Source: Pirellulaceae bacterium (GTDB lineage Bacteria; Planctomycetota; Planctomycetia; Pirellulales; Pirellulaceae). From it: a stretch of 64,000 bases of DNA. Where the stretch lies: contig JAHDXO010000023.1 of the NCBI GenBank assembly GCA_023382975.1, positions 80,435 to 144,434 of the forward strand. Reading direction: 5' to 3'. How positions within the stretch are numbered: position 1 is the stretch's first letter; every line of letters starts with the position of its first letter. A model generated the notes under the pieces. It did no database searches and was not told where the DNA came from. It was given only the letters and a program-made list of their open reading frames with translations. Positions 17,794 to 25,803 of the stretch are shown piece after piece. A program made the translations under genes and the position numbers.

Positions 17794-19080
17794 ATGACGT
17801 TTTTTCCCACGCTGATGCAGTTCGCGGAGTGTGTCCTTCCGCTGCTCGCCCGAGTACCAGACCCCCGTTCGGCGCCCGGGGGCCACAAGAGGTTCGCAGT
17901 TTGCGTCCTGCCGCTGATTGCCTGGGCAGTTGCGGGTCTGCTTGTCGACGCTTCCGCGGACGAAACGCGGACCGCAGCCGCGTCTGCCGCCGCTCCTGTC
18001 CCGACGAAGCCCGTCGAAGTGCCGGACGATCATCTGCCCTATGTCTACACCGACTGGGAACACTTCACCGTTGAGGACGGACTGCCGAACGACCACATCT
18101 TCGCGGTCAAGGTGGACGGGGACCGAGTCTGGGTCGGCACCGAGGACGGCTTGGCCTGTTACGACAAGCGGACCGGCAAGTTCCGCGCCTGGAAGGAAGC
18201 GGACGGGCTGCCTTTCCAGGTCGTTTCGGCGCTGGATGTCGACCGCAAGACGGGCGACCTGTGGGTCGGCATGTTCGGCGGCGGGCTGGCCCGTTTCAGC
18301 GGCGGGCGGTTCGATCATTTCCACCAATTGAACAGCGGCTTGGTCAACGACGTGGTGTATGGCGTAGCGGTCGAAAACGACCATGTTTGGGCTGCGACGA
18401 CGGCCGGCGCCAGCCGCTACAACACGGTCAGCAAGAATTGGAAGATCTTCACCGAGAAGAACGCTCCGATGGAAGAGATCTGGAACTACGGCGTTTCGTA
18501 CAATGATGGCAAAGTCTACCTGGGCGTGTGGGGCAGTGGCGTGCTGGAATTCGACGTCGCCTCCGAACGTTGGAATGTCTACCTGGATCCCGACGGCGAG
18601 ATGGAGATCGACCTGTACCGCGACGACGGAATCGTCCATGTCATCACGACGGGAACCAGTTACGTCGAGAAGATTCTCTGGGTCTCGACGTACTTCGGCA
18701 TGAGCCGCTACGACGGGCGAAACTGGCGAGGCTATTTCTCGCACGAAACCGGGTTGCCCAGCAATTTCGCCAATGCGGTCAAGGGCCGCAGCGCGAACGA
18801 AGGCTGGTACGCGACGGATCGCGGCATCGGCGCGGTCGTCGACTATCCGACCGACACCTGGGTGACCTACACGATGGACACGAAAACGCAAGGTGGCCGA
18901 GCGGTGATTCGACGCGGTAGCCGAGTCCTGAAAACCATCGAACTCGAAAAGTGTCTGCCACACAATTACGCGCTGTGGGTCGAATTCGACGGCGACGACG
19001 TCTGGATCGGCACCTCGAAAGGCTTGGCCCGCGGTCGCGGCACAGGATATTATCCTCGACTGAAGGAAGTGAAGCCATGA
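17794..19080 (+). CDS. Exported 'regulator-propeller' (Reg_prop) protein
   Basis: The 428-residue protein is fourth in the operon. Residues about 35-52 (FAVCVLPLIAWAVAGLLV) form a signal peptide or anchor after an unusually long N-terminal lead. The body is a propeller of two-component-regulator-propeller blades (WEHFTVEDGLPNDHIFAVKV, VWVGTEDGLACYDKRTGKF, LWVGMFGGGLARFSGGRF, VWIGTSKGLARGRG). In classical hybrid two-component systems these blades form the periplasmic sensor. Here no TM-kinase module follows, so the protein is a free propeller. GAAGGA precedes the ATG. The TGA overlaps the next ATG (ATGA), so its production is probably coupled to the substrate-binding protein and the two may act together. 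Confidence 0.85.
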   Translation: MTFFPTLMQFAECVLPLLARVPDPRSAPGGHKRFAVCVLPLIAWAVAGLLVDASADETRTAAASAAAPVPTKPVEVPDDHLPYVYTDWEHFTVEDGLPNDHIFAVKVDGDRVWVGTEDGLACYDKRTGKFRAWKEADGLPFQVVSALDVDRKTGDLWVGMFGGGLARFSGGRFDHFHQLNSGLVNDVVYGVAVENDHVWAATTAGASRYNTVSKNWKIFTEKNAPMEEIWNYGVSYNDGKVYLGVWGSGVLEFDVASERWNVYLDPDGEMEIDLYRDDGIVHVITTGTSYVEKILWVSTYFGMSRYDGRNWRGYFSHETGLPSNFANAVKGRSANEGWYATDRGIGAVVDYPTDTWVTYTMDTKTQGGRAVIRRGSRVLKTIELEKCLPHNYALWVEFDGDDVWIGTSKGLARGRGTGYYPRLKEVKP

Positions 19081-20501
19081 CGCGAAAAAATGATCTGACA
19101 ATCGCTCTGGTTGTCGTGCTGTCCGTTGCGGGTCGGGTCGGGTTGTCGTACGCCGACACGCCCTCGCCGGACGGAGAGGTCTCCGTCACGCCCGCCATGC
19201 AGGAAGTGCTGAGGAAGATCGATACCGATTGTCCGTACGATGTTCCCGACTTGCCATTGAAGGAAGACGCAACCTACGCGAACACCGCCCACGTGCTGGC
19301 GCCGTTCCGCCATGTCGAACCGTTCATGCGGCATTTCCTGGTCCAGTTGGAATACACCGGTCCCGGCCGCGCGAAGCCTGAACCGGAGCGCATCGAGAGC
19401 GTCAGACTGGGCTTCATCGGGCCGATCGAGGCGACCGTTTCGGTCGCAACCGGCGGCAAGAGCCACGGCGAGGACTTAGGAAAGAAAATGCTGCAAGGGG
19501 CGCAGTTGGCCATCGAGCACGCCAACGCGGCGGGCGGATACCAGAAGCGCCGGGTGCCGTTCGAATTGGTCGTTCGCAACGACAACGGTCTGTGGGGCTC
19601 GTCCGGCAACGAGATCATCGACATGGCCTACCGAGACAAAGTGTGGGCCATCCTCGGCACGATCGACGGCGCCAATTCGCACATCGCCATCCGCGTGGCC
19701 CTGAAGATCGAAATCCCCATGATGAACTCGGGCGATACCGATCCGACGCTGATGGAAACCAACATCCCCTGGATCGTGCGTTGCATCGGCGATGACCGTC
19801 AGATGGCATACCTGCTGGTCGACACCATGTACCGGAAGTTCGACTTCAAGCGGGTGGGGATCATCCGGGCGAGCAACCGCTTCGGACGTTTCGGCGTGCG
19901 GGAGATCAACGACGGCAGCCGTCGCTTGGGTCGGCCGATCGCTGTCGAGATGGCCTATCCGCTGGGCGCGGAGGACGTGTCGCTGCAACTGGAACGTCTC
20001 GAACAGGCTGGCGTGGACGCGGTGGTTCACTGGGGCGACGCCGAGGACGGGGCGCGCGTACTGAACCAGATGCGTGCCCGAGGCATGAAGCAGCCGTTTT
20101 TCGCCAACGACCGCTGTGTCTCCGACCGGTTTGTGGAGATCGCCGGCGCGAACGCCGAGGGAGTTGTCTGCGGCTTTCCCTGGAATCCCGACCGGGCGTG
20201 TCCCCGGCTGGATGCCTTCCGCGCCGCGTTTCGCGCCAGGTTCAACGAGGAACCCGAGACGTACGCCGCGCACGCCTACGACGGCACGAACCTGTTGATC
20301 TGGGCCGTGCAGGTCGCGGGTTTGAACCGGGCCAAAATCCGCGACGCGCTGGCGCACCGCACCGAATCCTGGCCGGGCGTGACGGGCGACATTCCGTTTA
20401 GCGCGGCGTTGGACGACGCCGGCGAGGTGTTCCTGGCCAAACGCGAAGACGGCCGTTGGCGATACTACTCGCGCGAGGAACTCGAAATCCCCGCCGAGTG
20501 A
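19077..20501 (+). CDS. ABC-type substrate-binding protein, branched-chain amino acid/Leu-Ile-Val family
   Basis: The 474-residue protein is last in the operon. The signal peptide (LTIALVVVLSVAGRVGLSYA) is followed by about 85 extra residues before the type I periplasmic-binding fold. That fold starts at VRLGFIGPIEATVSV and contains GKKMLQGAQLAIEHANAAGG, DGANSHIAIRVALKIEIPMM, VGIIRASNRFGRFGV, GVDAVVHWGDAEDGARVLNQM and TYAAHAYDGTNLLIWAV, all typical of Peripla_BP_6 proteins. No permease or ATPase gene of this uptake type is in the window. The product may therefore work as a sensor or carrier with the redox and propeller proteins. The start codon lies in an ATGA overlap with the previous stop. 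Confidence 0.88.
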   Translation: MTRKNDLTIALVVVLSVAGRVGLSYADTPSPDGEVSVTPAMQEVLRKIDTDCPYDVPDLPLKEDATYANTAHVLAPFRHVEPFMRHFLVQLEYTGPGRAKPEPERIESVRLGFIGPIEATVSVATGGKSHGEDLGKKMLQGAQLAIEHANAAGGYQKRRVPFELVVRNDNGLWGSSGNEIIDMAYRDKVWAILGTIDGANSHIAIRVALKIEIPMMNSGDTDPTLMETNIPWIVRCIGDDRQMAYLLVDTMYRKFDFKRVGIIRASNRFGRFGVREINDGSRRLGRPIAVEMAYPLGAEDVSLQLERLEQAGVDAVVHWGDAEDGARVLNQMRARGMKQPFFANDRCVSDRFVEIAGANAEGVVCGFPWNPDRACPRLDAFRAAFRARFNEEPETYAAHAYDGTNLLIWAVQVAGLNRAKIRDALAHRTESWPGVTGDIPFSAALDDAGEVFLAKREDGRWRYYSREELEIPAE

Positions 20502-20508
20502 CCTTCCG

Positions 20509-20521
20509 CCGCACGTTGCGG
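20509..20521. terminator. Short hairpin between convergent genes
   Basis: CCGCA-CGT-TGCGG followed by TTT lies eight bases after the operon's last stop codon and nine before the end of the convergent gene. It is a weak but well-placed terminator candidate. Confidence 0.3.
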
Positions 20522-20529
20522 TTTGTGCC

Positions 20530-23500
20530 TCAGTTTCGGCGACCCGCGTTGGCTTGGGCCTGGACCAGTGCGCGGCGGGTGGATTCTTCAGGATAGTTGG
20601 CGGCCAGTTCGGCTAGCGCCGGTGCGGACTGTGGATCGGCGATTTTGCCGAGTGCCACGGCGGCGCTGTGCCGCGTGTCGGTGGCATTCCGCATGTCGCC
20701 GACGACGGTCAGCAGAGCTGGCACGGCTCGCCGGTCTCCGATCTCGCCCAGCGCCCATGCCACCGCGGCGCGCCAGCAGGGCGTCAAGTCGTTGTGCAGG
20801 AACAACACGCCGGGGCCGAGCGGATCGGGGTGTCCGTCCGCCGCCTCCGGGGGCGATTGTTCGAGCACGGTGGCCAGCGACCCAGCGACTCGCGAGTCGG
20901 ACAGATTGCCGAGCGCACGGGCGAGATAGAAACAGACCCAGTGCTTGGCCGGCAATTCCAGAACGACGGGAATGCCGCGGTCGAAGACGCGAGGAATGTC
21001 CACCGGTTGAGCACGAAACCGCTCGAACGCCTCCAGGATGCGCGCGGCGTACTGCGGATCGCGGCAAGCCAGCGACAGCACCTGGGCCGCGCGGATCGCC
21101 GGTCCAGGATGACCGCCCCAGCAGCGGTGCGTGGTCGAGATGGCCGACTGGTATGCCGCGTCGCGGACCGCGGCCGTGTCGCCGAGTATCGCCAAGCAGG
21201 TCTCGACGACCGGGGCTTCGGCGCCGTGGCGGCGGATGACGCGGCCCACCAGACGCTCGGTATCGTCGTTCTCCAACAGCAGGGCGCGATCCGGGTCGAC
21301 CGGCAGCGAGAGGATCAGGTCGGGCAGGATTTTGTGCCCGCGGGTCGACTCGAGCCGATCAAGCGCCTCGACGATCAGATGATGCACGGGCGATGCATGG
21401 CAGGCCATCAGCGCGGGATGGTCGCCGTACCACAGCGTGTACTTGGGATAGTCGTCCAAGGCGGCAAAGGCTTCGACCAGCGCGTCCTCCGCTTCGGGCG
21501 TGCCGATCCGACCCAACGCCTCGACACACGCCTCAGCCAGGAACAGATTGCCCGTGTCCGGATGATTGTGCTGAGCGATCGTCTCGGCCAACAGTTGGAC
21601 AGCGCCCGCGTCCCGCAGTTCGCCGATCGTCCGCGCGACGGCCTGCAAAGTGCGAGGATTCACCTCGGACAGCGAATTGAAACGCGTGTTGTCCACTTGG
21701 TGTGTCTTCTTCCATTCGGGATAGGGATTGTTGTGGCGGTGATGGGCCAAGTAGCCTCGCAACGTTTCGGTTGCCGTCAGGCTGCCGGTGTGGCCCAGAG
21801 CCACGGCAGCGCGACGCACCGCGTCCCTGTCGTGGACAAACGGGACCGGCTCCGTACCAGGTGCCTGTCCCAACGTGTTCACCAACCTCTCACTCAATGG
21901 GATATCCTCCGGCGCGGCTGGGCCGACGGCGACAAACTGCGGCGACGCTTGCCGCTGACGGCTCGTCTGAGTCAGGTCGCGAACCGTTGGCTCCTGTCCG
22001 CCGTTGGCCACGCGGGCCACCAGTTCCGCTTCGATCTGCTCCCAGGTGGTTTGGGCGAACCAGTCACTCCAGGCGGCGGCCTGTGCCTTGCGATCGTCTA
22101 CCGGCGCGAAGGCGTTGAACGGTTGATCGTGGCCGGTCAGGTTTTCCAGGGCGATCGCGGCGGATTGAGCCACCAGCGGATCGCTGTCGTTCAACGCCGC
22201 GAGCAGCGCAGGAACCGATTGACGGGTGCCGCAGGCAGCCAGCGCGATGGCCGCCGCCACGCGGACTTCGCGCCGCGCTCCGGTCAGCCGTTCGGCCAGG
22301 GCGGGCGCCGCCGCGCGGTCGCGGAACACGGCCAACCGCTGGGCGGCGGAAACGTGTTGACGCCAGTTGCTGTCGCGCAACTGGGCGATCGCCGCGGCGA
22401 CTTCGTCCGATTCGGTCTCGTCCGCGTCCCCAGGTTCGCCGTAGCGATTGATGCCGGCGATCTCGCGGAACCGGTCGAACTGCAATTCCATCAGTCCGGT
22501 CACGGCCGGGTTGTTGCCGCGGAACCGCAGCGGTTGACCTTCGCCGGTCAGTCGCAGCGGATCGGTCTGCAGGGCCAGCGGCATCGGGCCGTCGATCAGC
22601 GGCGCCGCTTGGCGTTTGTGGTGGCAGCCGATGCAGCCTCGCTGCTCGCCGGGCCGGACATAGATCCACGACATCTCGTTCAATTCCGAGCGGCCTTCGG
22701 CGTCGACGGCTTGCAAGGCGATCGGCGTGTCCGCCGGCACTTCGATGGAGAACGAGCCGTCGGGAGCCAGCGGCACGGTGCCCAACTCCCGGACGTCGCT
22801 GCCGGAATGGACGATGTACGAATGGGCCGAGCGGACGGTCAAACCGCTGCCAGCCAGCACGCGGATCGCTCGGACGTGCGACCAGCCGGCGGTTGTCTTC
22901 TGGGTATATCGCGCATTCTGGCAGAACAGGACGCCGGTCGCAGCAGGATCGCGGTCCCGCGCCGGATCGACCTTTTCGATCAACTGCGGCGGGCGGGGGC
23001 GAGCGCCGAGGAAGACGGGCGAATGCAAGGCGCCCGACGAGGACTCGTACACCACCGTCAGCGCCGGGGGCTGGCTGTCCGGGTCCAGCACGGCAATCTT
23101 CTGGTAGCTCAAGTCCTGGATCGTCCGAGTCTGGTTGCCCTGGACGATCTCCTTGGGGACATGGACGGCGGTGGTACACAGCAACCGACCGTCGGGCAGC
23201 GCGGCGACGTCGCCGGCCGTCAGCGAGTAGTGCCGCAGATGCGCGGCGGGCATGCCTAAGCGGCCGACCGTGATACCCGGCGCGGACAGGAACGCCAGGC
23301 GGCCGTCGGGCATGGGCGCCGGGCTGCCGCACAGGTACGCTCGCAGCCGGCCTCCGTACTCGGGCCCGATGTCCAGACCGAACTCGGTGTACCCGCCCGA
23401 GCCGTCGGTGCGGGTCGCGTGCAGCAGCGTCTCGACTTTGCCTCGGTCAAAGAAGTTGTCCGAGCGGATGAAGACGATCCGACCGTCGGCCAGCACCTCG

Positions 23501-24744
23501 GGCTCGTTGTCGAAGATGATCGTGTGGGTCAGCGGCCGGACGTCGCTGCCGTCGGGGTTCATGATATACAGCGAGCGTGACGGCGGCGCGTGGTACTCTT
23601 CGAACCGGCCGATGCGAGTCGAGGTGAAGACCAGTCGTCCATCGGGCAGTTCGACCGGGTCGATATCGTGGAACGGGCCGTCGGTCAGCCGTTGCGGCGG
23701 ACCGCCCTCAGCCGGGACGCGGTAGATGTGGAAGAACGGCTCGTCGTCGTAGACCATCGAGACCAGGATCGAGCGGCCATCGAAGCTGACGCTCGGCGAA
23801 CCGATCGCGCCGCGGCCTGCGTCCAGCAGCACTTGCGGCTCGACGCCCGGGCGGACCGGCGCGAGCTTGTACAACTTGCGTCCGACCTTCATCGGCGCGG
23901 GCAGATCGTGCTCGGGATACACCCGCGCGTTGCGGGGATTGAAGATCGTCACGTTCAAACTGTCGTAGGCCGTGCCCTCGCGCCCCGGCGTGCGGTACAG
24001 GCTGCAATCGTCGCCGACGAAGGCCACCGCGGCGGGCCAGCGGAAGTCGTCGTCCGGCTGCTCTTCGACCACCGGGCCGACTTGGCCCTGACGCGACGCC
24101 TGTTGCAGAATGTCAGGGATCGACTGGGCGACTTTCCCGACCGGCGTGCCGCCCGGAGTCGCTTCGGCCGGCACCGTCACGCGGCCCCACGGTCGGTCGC
24201 CGTACTGGCCCACGACGCTGGCGGCGGTCCAGCGTTGGTCGTCGAAATCGGGTTGCTGCCAGTTGGCCACGGCCCGCGGCTGGCATTTCCACGTCGGGCC
24301 GCTGGTCAGCACGATCTTCTCGCCGTCCGCCAACTCAGCGGTGAACTTGACCAGCAGACCAGCGGGACCGGGCAGCGTATTAACCGCCTCGACGGCCAGG
24401 ACGCAACGGCCCGGAGCCACTCGGCCTGTTAAGTCCCAGCGCTTCGGGCGTTGCCAGGCGTTGTTGTCCGTGTCGCTTTCGCCCATCGGTTGGCCGTTCA
24501 CGTACAGCACGAACAGATTGTCGCACGTAACCATGATCTCGGCCGATTTCAGCGCTGGATTCTCCGGGATGTCGACGCCCCCGCGGAAATAACTGACGCC
24601 GGCCCCCATCGCTCCGAGGTCGCCGCCCGCGGACCAGATCCACTGCGCGTCGTCAAACGCCGTCGGTGCGGGCTCTGCCGCCACAGCCGGATTCCAGGAC
24701 AATACGCCCAACGCCGCAGACACCAACATCGCTGCTCTGTTCAT
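20530..24744 (-). CDS. HZS-alpha-like propeller protein with CxxCH and HEAT repeats
   Basis: The 1404-residue exported protein has a signal peptide (MNRAAMLVSAALGVLSWNPA). A galactose-binding-like beta-sandwich of the glycoside-hydrolase accessory type follows (QWIWSAGG, YFRGGVDIP, YVNGQPMGESD), over about residues 30-175. Next come a TolB-like propeller (LPDGRLVFTSTRIGRFEEYH, LADGRIVFIRSDNFFDRG), the HZS-alpha-like segment and CIGCH at residues 704-708. The second half carries HEAT repeats (RDRAAAPALAERLTGARREV, DSDPLVAQSAAIALENL) to the end. The ATG at 24744 directly precedes the signal peptide; an ORF extension upstream is rejected. It converges on the redox operon and shares the HZS-alpha-like domain with that operon's first gene. 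HEAT solenoids suggest protein docking outside the cytoplasm. Confidence 0.82.
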   Translation of the reverse strand: MNRAAMLVSAALGVLSWNPAVAAEPAPTAFDDAQWIWSAGGDLGAMGAGVSYFRGGVDIPENPALKSAEIMVTCDNLFVLYVNGQPMGESDTDNNAWQRPKRWDLTGRVAPGRCVLAVEAVNTLPGPAGLLVKFTAELADGEKIVLTSGPTWKCQPRAVANWQQPDFDDQRWTAASVVGQYGDRPWGRVTVPAEATPGGTPVGKVAQSIPDILQQASRQGQVGPVVEEQPDDDFRWPAAVAFVGDDCSLYRTPGREGTAYDSLNVTIFNPRNARVYPEHDLPAPMKVGRKLYKLAPVRPGVEPQVLLDAGRGAIGSPSVSFDGRSILVSMVYDDEPFFHIYRVPAEGGPPQRLTDGPFHDIDPVELPDGRLVFTSTRIGRFEEYHAPPSRSLYIMNPDGSDVRPLTHTIIFDNEPEVLADGRIVFIRSDNFFDRGKVETLLHATRTDGSGGYTEFGLDIGPEYGGRLRAYLCGSPAPMPDGRLAFLSAPGITVGRLGMPAAHLRHYSLTAGDVAALPDGRLLCTTAVHVPKEIVQGNQTRTIQDLSYQKIAVLDPDSQPPALTVVYESSSGALHSPVFLGARPRPPQLIEKVDPARDRDPAATGVLFCQNARYTQKTTAGWSHVRAIRVLAGSGLTVRSAHSYIVHSGSDVRELGTVPLAPDGSFSIEVPADTPIALQAVDAEGRSELNEMSWIYVRPGEQRGCIGCHHKRQAAPLIDGPMPLALQTDPLRLTGEGQPLRFRGNNPAVTGLMELQFDRFREIAGINRYGEPGDADETESDEVAAAIAQLRDSNWRQHVSAAQRLAVFRDRAAAPALAERLTGARREVRVAAAIALAACGTRQSVPALLAALNDSDPLVAQSAAIALENLTGHDQPFNAFAPVDDRKAQAAAWSDWFAQTTWEQIEAELVARVANGGQEPTVRDLTQTSRQRQASPQFVAVGPAAPEDIPLSERLVNTLGQAPGTEPVPFVHDRDAVRRAAVALGHTGSLTATETLRGYLAHHRHNNPYPEWKKTHQVDNTRFNSLSEVNPRTLQAVARTIGELRDAGAVQLLAETIAQHNHPDTGNLFLAEACVEALGRIGTPEAEDALVEAFAALDDYPKYTLWYGDHPALMACHASPVHHLIVEALDRLESTRGHKILPDLILSLPVDPDRALLLENDDTERLVGRVIRRHGAEAPVVETCLAILGDTAAVRDAAYQSAISTTHRCWGGHPGPAIRAAQVLSLACRDPQYAARILEAFERFRAQPVDIPRVFDRGIPVVLELPAKHWVCFYLARALGNLSDSRVAGSLATVLEQSPPEAADGHPDPLGPGVLFLHNDLTPCWRAAVAWALGEIGDRRAVPALLTVVGDMRNATDTRHSAAVALGKIADPQSAPALAELAANYPEESTRRALVQAQANAGRRN

Positions 24745-24959
24745 CGTTCTCGTTCTCTGAAAAAGCCGGATGATTTGCACCCCGAAGTCCACAATTGGCA
24801 CCAAGATACACGATCTCTCGAAGGAATGCTCGCCAGGGAGGGAGAATTTCGCCAGATTCGGGCTGTTTGTGACATGGGAGGACGCGGGTTATAATTTGCT
24901 CTCGGTTTATGCCAGGAAGTTCACTGAGGTTCATCCCGGCGGGCGATGAACGGTTCGCG

Positions 24960-24966
24960 AAGGAGG
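24960..24966 (+). promoter_or_regulatory. Shine-Dalgarno sequence of the first Uma2 gene
   Basis: AAGGAGG six bases before the ATG at 24973 sets the start and excludes the longer GTG start at 24946. Confidence 0.75.
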
Positions 24967-24972
24967 CCCGAA

Positions 24973-25557
24973 ATGGCATCTGCGGTTCTCAGCGAGGTTC
25001 CCAGGACGCACGAAGCGCGTCCTGCGGACGAAGAACCTCTTTACGAAATCGTCGACGGCCAGCAGGTGGATTTACCCCCGATGAGTGCCTACGCTACTTG
25101 GATCGCATCGCGTCTGAATCATCGTTTGGGACCTTTTGTCGAGGCCCACGGCCTGGGTACAGTCGTCGCCGAGATGCTGTTTGTATTGGACGCCGAGCAG
25201 AACCTAAGGAGACGACCGGATGTCGCATTTGTGTCGGCAAGGCGGTGGCCGCTGAATCGGGCATTGCCCGAAGCGGGCGATTGGGAGGTTGTTCCGGATG
25301 TGGCCATCGAGGTGGTGAGTCCCAGCGACGAGTTCTCCGACGTGGTGTCCAAAGTGGGCGAATATTTCGACCATGGCGTGCGCAGAGTGTGGGTGATCGT
25401 CCCGGAGCAGCGCCAAGTGTACTTGTACGCCTCACCCACCCGCGTCACGGTTCTGACGTCCGGCGACACCCTGTCCGACGACGAGACGTTTCCAGGTTTT
25501 TCGCTGCCCCTGACGGGCATCTTCACTCGCGAGACAGCGTCCCCGCCGCACGAGTGA
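24973..25557 (+). CDS. Uma2 family endonuclease-like protein (DUF820)
   Basis: The 194-residue protein has the Uma2/DUF820 restriction-endonuclease-like core: YEIVDGQQVDLPP near the N-terminus, RRPDVAFVSARRW, VPDVAIEVVSPSD and GVRRVWVIVPEQRQVYLY. The PD...(E)VxSPSD pattern is the putative PD-(D/E)XK metal site. The family is greatly expanded in planctomycetes and cyanobacteria and its biological role is not settled. The gene stands alone; the divergent 4.2-kb HZS-alpha/HEAT gene starts 228 bases upstream. No partner antitoxin is visible. Confidence 0.88.
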   Translation: MASAVLSEVPRTHEARPADEEPLYEIVDGQQVDLPPMSAYATWIASRLNHRLGPFVEAHGLGTVVAEMLFVLDAEQNLRRRPDVAFVSARRWPLNRALPEAGDWEVVPDVAIEVVSPSDEFSDVVSKVGEYFDHGVRRVWVIVPEQRQVYLYASPTRVTVLTSGDTLSDDETFPGFSLPLTGIFTRETASPPHE

Positions 25558-25803
25558 AATGGGTAAGGAAGGCCCGTCGCCCTGTCTCCTCCACCTCGGA
25601 ACCGAATTGGCTGAGCACCCGCATTTAGCTCTTCGGTTGGTGGTGTTACTTTTCGGAAGGATTGACAGAGGCGAGCATGGGCTTTGTTCCATGATGAACT
25701 GCGATGGCCATTCAGGTGGCGGACAGGCGTTGGCATGGTTATCATTGGCGATGGTTCATTGATCACCATGATGCAGACACGACAACTCCGCCGGAGAAAG
25801 GTC

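Noticed and set aside
11300..24744. Anammox hydrazine synthase locus
   Set aside because: Only the alpha-middle-domain-like region is shared; the beta/gamma subunits and hydrazine dehydrogenase are absent. The domain is used more widely in planctomycetes.
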